64,000 nucleotides of DNA from Diplolepis rosae (Eukaryota; Arthropoda; Insecta; Hymenoptera; Diplolepididae): contig JAPYXD010000698.1 of the NCBI GenBank assembly GCA_030998225.1, positions 9,961,001-10,025,000 of the forward strand, written 5' to 3'. Shown piece by piece: positions 60,974 to 64,000 of this stretch. Under the pieces are notes generated by a model. The model made no database searches and had not been told where the DNA came from. It saw nothing but the letters and a program-made list of their open reading frames with translations. Position 1 is the first letter of the stretch; each line of letters begins with the position of its first letter. The translations under genes and the position numbers were made by a program.

Positions 60974-61263
60974 GGGGATCCGCTACATTGGTATATTTTT
61001 TTGACATTTTCTAAAAATGTTATTTTTTATTCTCTTTACTTTTCTGAGTATGTGTGTACATTTTTAGGGCAATCTGATTTCTTTTCTTGGAAAAATAAAT
61101 AACATTAAAAGTTATTAAGATTTACGAATAACGGGTTTTTAGCGGAAATTAGCTTTTTACATAAAATATTTTGTTTATTTATTTAGTAATATTTCTGAAT
61201 TATATGGGAAATAGTATATAAGAGGTACCCCGATAAAAACACAATATTTATATTGCCTTTATG

Positions 61264-61307
<44 letters not shown>

Positions 61308-61799
61308 ATATTATATATTTTCCGCAAGTTGTGATTTTCTGCGTCTTTTGCAATATATGTTTGAATAAAATCTAAACTATTAGACACAGGCCTTTGAAAT
61401 TTTTACCACTTATTCTTTGTTATATTATTAATATTTTTGGGTACGGAAAGTAATCTGGCTAAAAAAATAACTAAAAAATTTTTTATTTATATTTTGGGGT
61501 ATTTTTATTTATTTATTTTATTTGTAACTTTTTTTCAGTCATGTTACCTTATTTTCCATAGCCGAAAAGTTGCTACATATTGTAAAGAACAAAATAAAAA
61601 AGAATCATGACAATTGGTTAAAAAACAAAAAAGTTATTCGAAGTCAAAAAACTCAAAGTTTTTAGTTTCAAAATACATAAAGGTGCTCGGATTTAGAAAA
61701 CAAACCCAAAACCTTTCTAGATAAAGTTACTAAACATAAATAGAATTATATGGAAGATCTAAACACAAAAAATAAAAATATTGAAGGTGTCGGATCCCC
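60974..61799. mobile_element. TTAA element, family B, copy B4
   Basis: Flanked by TTAA (60970-60973 and 61800-61803). Ends GGGGATCCGCTACA and the inverted GGTGTCGGATCCCC. Contains a TA microsatellite at 61263-61310 at the same internal position as in B2. Confidence 0.8.
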
Positions 61800-61803
61800 T
61801 TAA

Positions 61804-62787
61804 GTTTGTAAGTTTGAAATTTATATTATCCTGATGAATAATGCAGATTTGTTATCCATTTGGAGATTCAGGAAATGTTTAATTCTCCTATTATAGGAAA
61901 GCAATGCGTAGGATAATTGGCAGAAAAATGCGAAAGTTGTGCAAATATCAGGGAAATGTTTAGTTGAGTCAAATGCTCAAAACCTTGAAGTGGGACTGCA
62001 ATTATTCGTTGGATTTATTAAAACCGTTTCGATTCTAGTGAAAAAATGGTAGTCTCTTCTAAAATCCTGTGTAATTTTCTACCAATTCAGATAATTTTAT
62101 ACGCCCCAATAGTACATTTTTTTACTCCATTAGACTATGAGTATAAAATTTCATCAAAAATAGCCTTAGGTCAAGTAGGGAAAGGAGTTTTGGACAGACA
62201 AATAACCAAATTAGCATAAAAATGCATAAAATTATTAAATTATCAAAAAATTATTATTGCCCAAGAATTTTCGAAGGATTGTAAATTCTCAAGAATGCGA
62301 TAGTAAGATTTCAATATTTTACAACTTTAAACTTCTGAATCATTAATCTTTGATCTAGTTGATTTTCAATATTAAGTTTGAAATCAATGGCCGTTACTTA
62401 CGAACCTTATAAACTCCAGAAAGAAAAGCTGAAACAATTATTAATTGATTTTTTTCGTTTATAGCCATCAGTAAGAAACAGCGGATAATGTCATGGAAAC
62501 GAGCAGAGTGAGAAGGCGGGATATTGTGATAAATACGAAATCGATGATAAACTGGCCGGTCCGTAGAGGGAATTGAGGTAGGAATATGATAGAAAGACAC
62601 TTCTTAGATTCAGATTATCCCCTTACAAAGTCAGCCTACCAAACTTCGAATAGGATCTCGAGCTTCTATTTTTTCTTATACAATTCTGAAAATAACAGCT
62701 GATATTATGTTTCCCTTATAAATATATAAAGTGAAAAACCAATTTCGTGACATATTAAAAGGAACGGCAAATTTTGGAAATTAATTC
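61804..62787. other. AT-rich unique sequence, nothing recognised
   Basis: No gene or element supported. Confidence 0.4.
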
Positions 62788-62789
62788 CA

Positions 62790-63062
62790 CTCTCTAAATC
62801 TGAATCAGTCAAAATATACTGATTATCAGTGAAATTTGACTGATTCAAATAGCTAAAAAGAGGTTACTACGAATCAGTCAAATTTCACTGATTACTTCAG
62901 TGAAAAGTAACTGATTTAACAGTGGAAAATATTGTTTTCACTAATTAAACAGTGAAAATTAACTGATTTAATAGTGAAAAATATTGTTTCCACTGATGAT
63001 TCAGTGAAAAGGCAAATCACTGATTTAATCAGTAAAAATTCGACTGATTCAGATTCAGAGAG
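62790..63062. mobile_element. Motif-echo MITE, family E, copy E4
   Basis: CTCTCTAAATCTGAATCAGTC at left and its inverse at right, flanked by CA on both sides. Same TCAGTGAAAA module body as E1 to E3. The best full-length example. Confidence 0.85.
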
Positions 63063-63064
63063 CA

Positions 63065-64000
63065 CACATTAATCCACCTTTTTGAGATTTTAATTTTAAA
63101 ATCTTTTTCGGATCCAAATTTTATATATTTTCTACAAAAGTGTTTAATTTAATGGATTTATATAATTGTGTAAAATTATTTGAAGAATAATAATGACAAG
63201 TTTTATCCATTTATATTTTAACTTTGTGTTCATTAAAGGAATTTGAATATAGAATAGAAAATTTTAATTGTCAGTTTTCACTAAAAGCTTGACAGTCTAA
63301 AACGAATAATTTAACATTTTTATGACAGTTCTAAATTTACTGTGAGTTTCCGAAATTAATAACAATTTATAAATGTGACGGATTGCCTAAAAGCCTCGAG
63401 AATACAGCAACGTTCTTTTTTTAAATATTTAAATGGCTCCTATAGAGAATCCTCAAAGAATTAATTACCATCCAAGAATCTTAAAATTTAATTTTCAATA
63501 AGATTAATAATAAAAATTTATTATTTTAAAATAAAAATTTTTAAATCTTTTCTTCAAGATTTCCTGACAAAGATAAACTCAGTCCTACATTAGAAAGGGA
63601 AGAGTTACATGGAAGTGAAGGCAGTATATTTCTCCTGTTTAAAGAATTAGAAACATTTATTGCCTTCTTTATTACGCGCGTCAAGGAAAGCTTTTTTGTC
63701 TAGAAATGACTATCGTTCAGCGTGTGTATAAATTATTTCGTAAGTACTCATGAAATGGCACATAGTGTACAGTATTTACTATATAGTTGGCAGTAATGAA
63801 AATAACAAGAGCCATTGACGCAAGACAAAATTACGTTTATTTATCAATTCGTAATGTCTCCATGAAAGCGGTTTACAGAAAGATTGTCAGCTAATTACAC
63901 TTGCCACAAAGTTGACCGATTCTCAGTCGGGCGGTAAATAAATACGCGTATTTTCTAAGATTCTAATTCCGCAAAGTAATTACATCACGATTTCTAAACT
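63065..64000. other. Unique sequence to the window end, no gene recognised
   Basis: AT-rich, slightly more balanced after 63650. Nothing supported. Confidence 0.4.

Noticed and set aside
1..64000. Integrated viral or polydnavirus gene cluster
   Set aside because: No viral structural, capsid or virulence-family frame was recognisable in any part of the window.

Overview
The window is a repeat-packed, AT-rich stretch of an animal nuclear genome, almost certainly an insect. Evidence: one spliced gene with GT-AG introns, a TATA box and a poly(A) signal; long introns filled with mobile elements; dense miniature inverted-repeat transposable elements (MITEs); and a piggyBac-type relic. The style resembles hymenopteran (perhaps parasitoid wasp) DNA, but no sequence here fixes the species. 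There is no operon structure, no rRNA or tRNA gene I could support, and no CRISPR array. Family labels below (A, B, C, D1 and so on) are mine.

Only one intact protein-coding gene is supported. It is a four-exon secreted S1-family serine protease on the minus strand (13524..17127, 276 residues) with signal peptide, IIGG activation site and complete His-Asp-Ser triad. A TATAAATA box lies just upstream and an AATAAA signal downstream. Intron 1 holds an 838-bp foldback element (A4) that itself carries a double-hairpin insert. Intron 2 holds element B1 with a second foldback element (A3) nested in it. Nearly all other open frames are translations of repeats; the recurring MLSRIAILLLK-type frames are the arm of family A.

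Most of the rest is mobile DNA in four guilds. (1) Elements flanked by TTAA: A (7 copies), B (4), M, N, T, a weaker N2, and a piggyBac relic (27309..28415) that keeps part of a transposase frame. Unrelated terminal repeats share one target; intact B copies give the empty site for A3, and the L array gives it for the piggyBac relic. (2) Elements with CAC...GTG ends (C, F, G, I, J) and the CTCTCT-ended family E, mostly with 2-bp duplications (TA, TG, CA, AT). Their interiors are largely made of repeated copies of their own subterminal motif. (3) Penelope-like elements D1 and D2 with 12-15 bp target duplications. They carry eight hammerhead-ribozyme-like cores in inverted pairs, with stem I covarying between the two subfamilies. 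(4) Long foldbacks K (2.9 kb, GC-rich palindromes near its centre), P and R, and tandem arrays H (419-bp period), L (about 462 bp) and S (about 700 bp).

Layout: 1-4.5 kb mixed with foldback P; 4.6-6.85 kb D1; 7.5-8.2 kb A2; 9.2-10.85 kb array H; 11.6-12.8 kb T and S; 13.4-17.2 kb the protease gene; 18.25-19.36 kb element I; 20.6-22.8 kb array S; 23.8-25.1 kb A5 with C1 inside; 26.6-31.1 kb array L with the piggyBac relic and G inside; 31.1-36.4 kb A6, D2a and J (with D2b inside); 36.8-39.7 kb foldback K; 42.6-43.6 kb foldback R; 45-64 kb E, F, B, M, N, A and C copies separated by unique sequence. The nesting gives relative insertion ages without any phylogeny.
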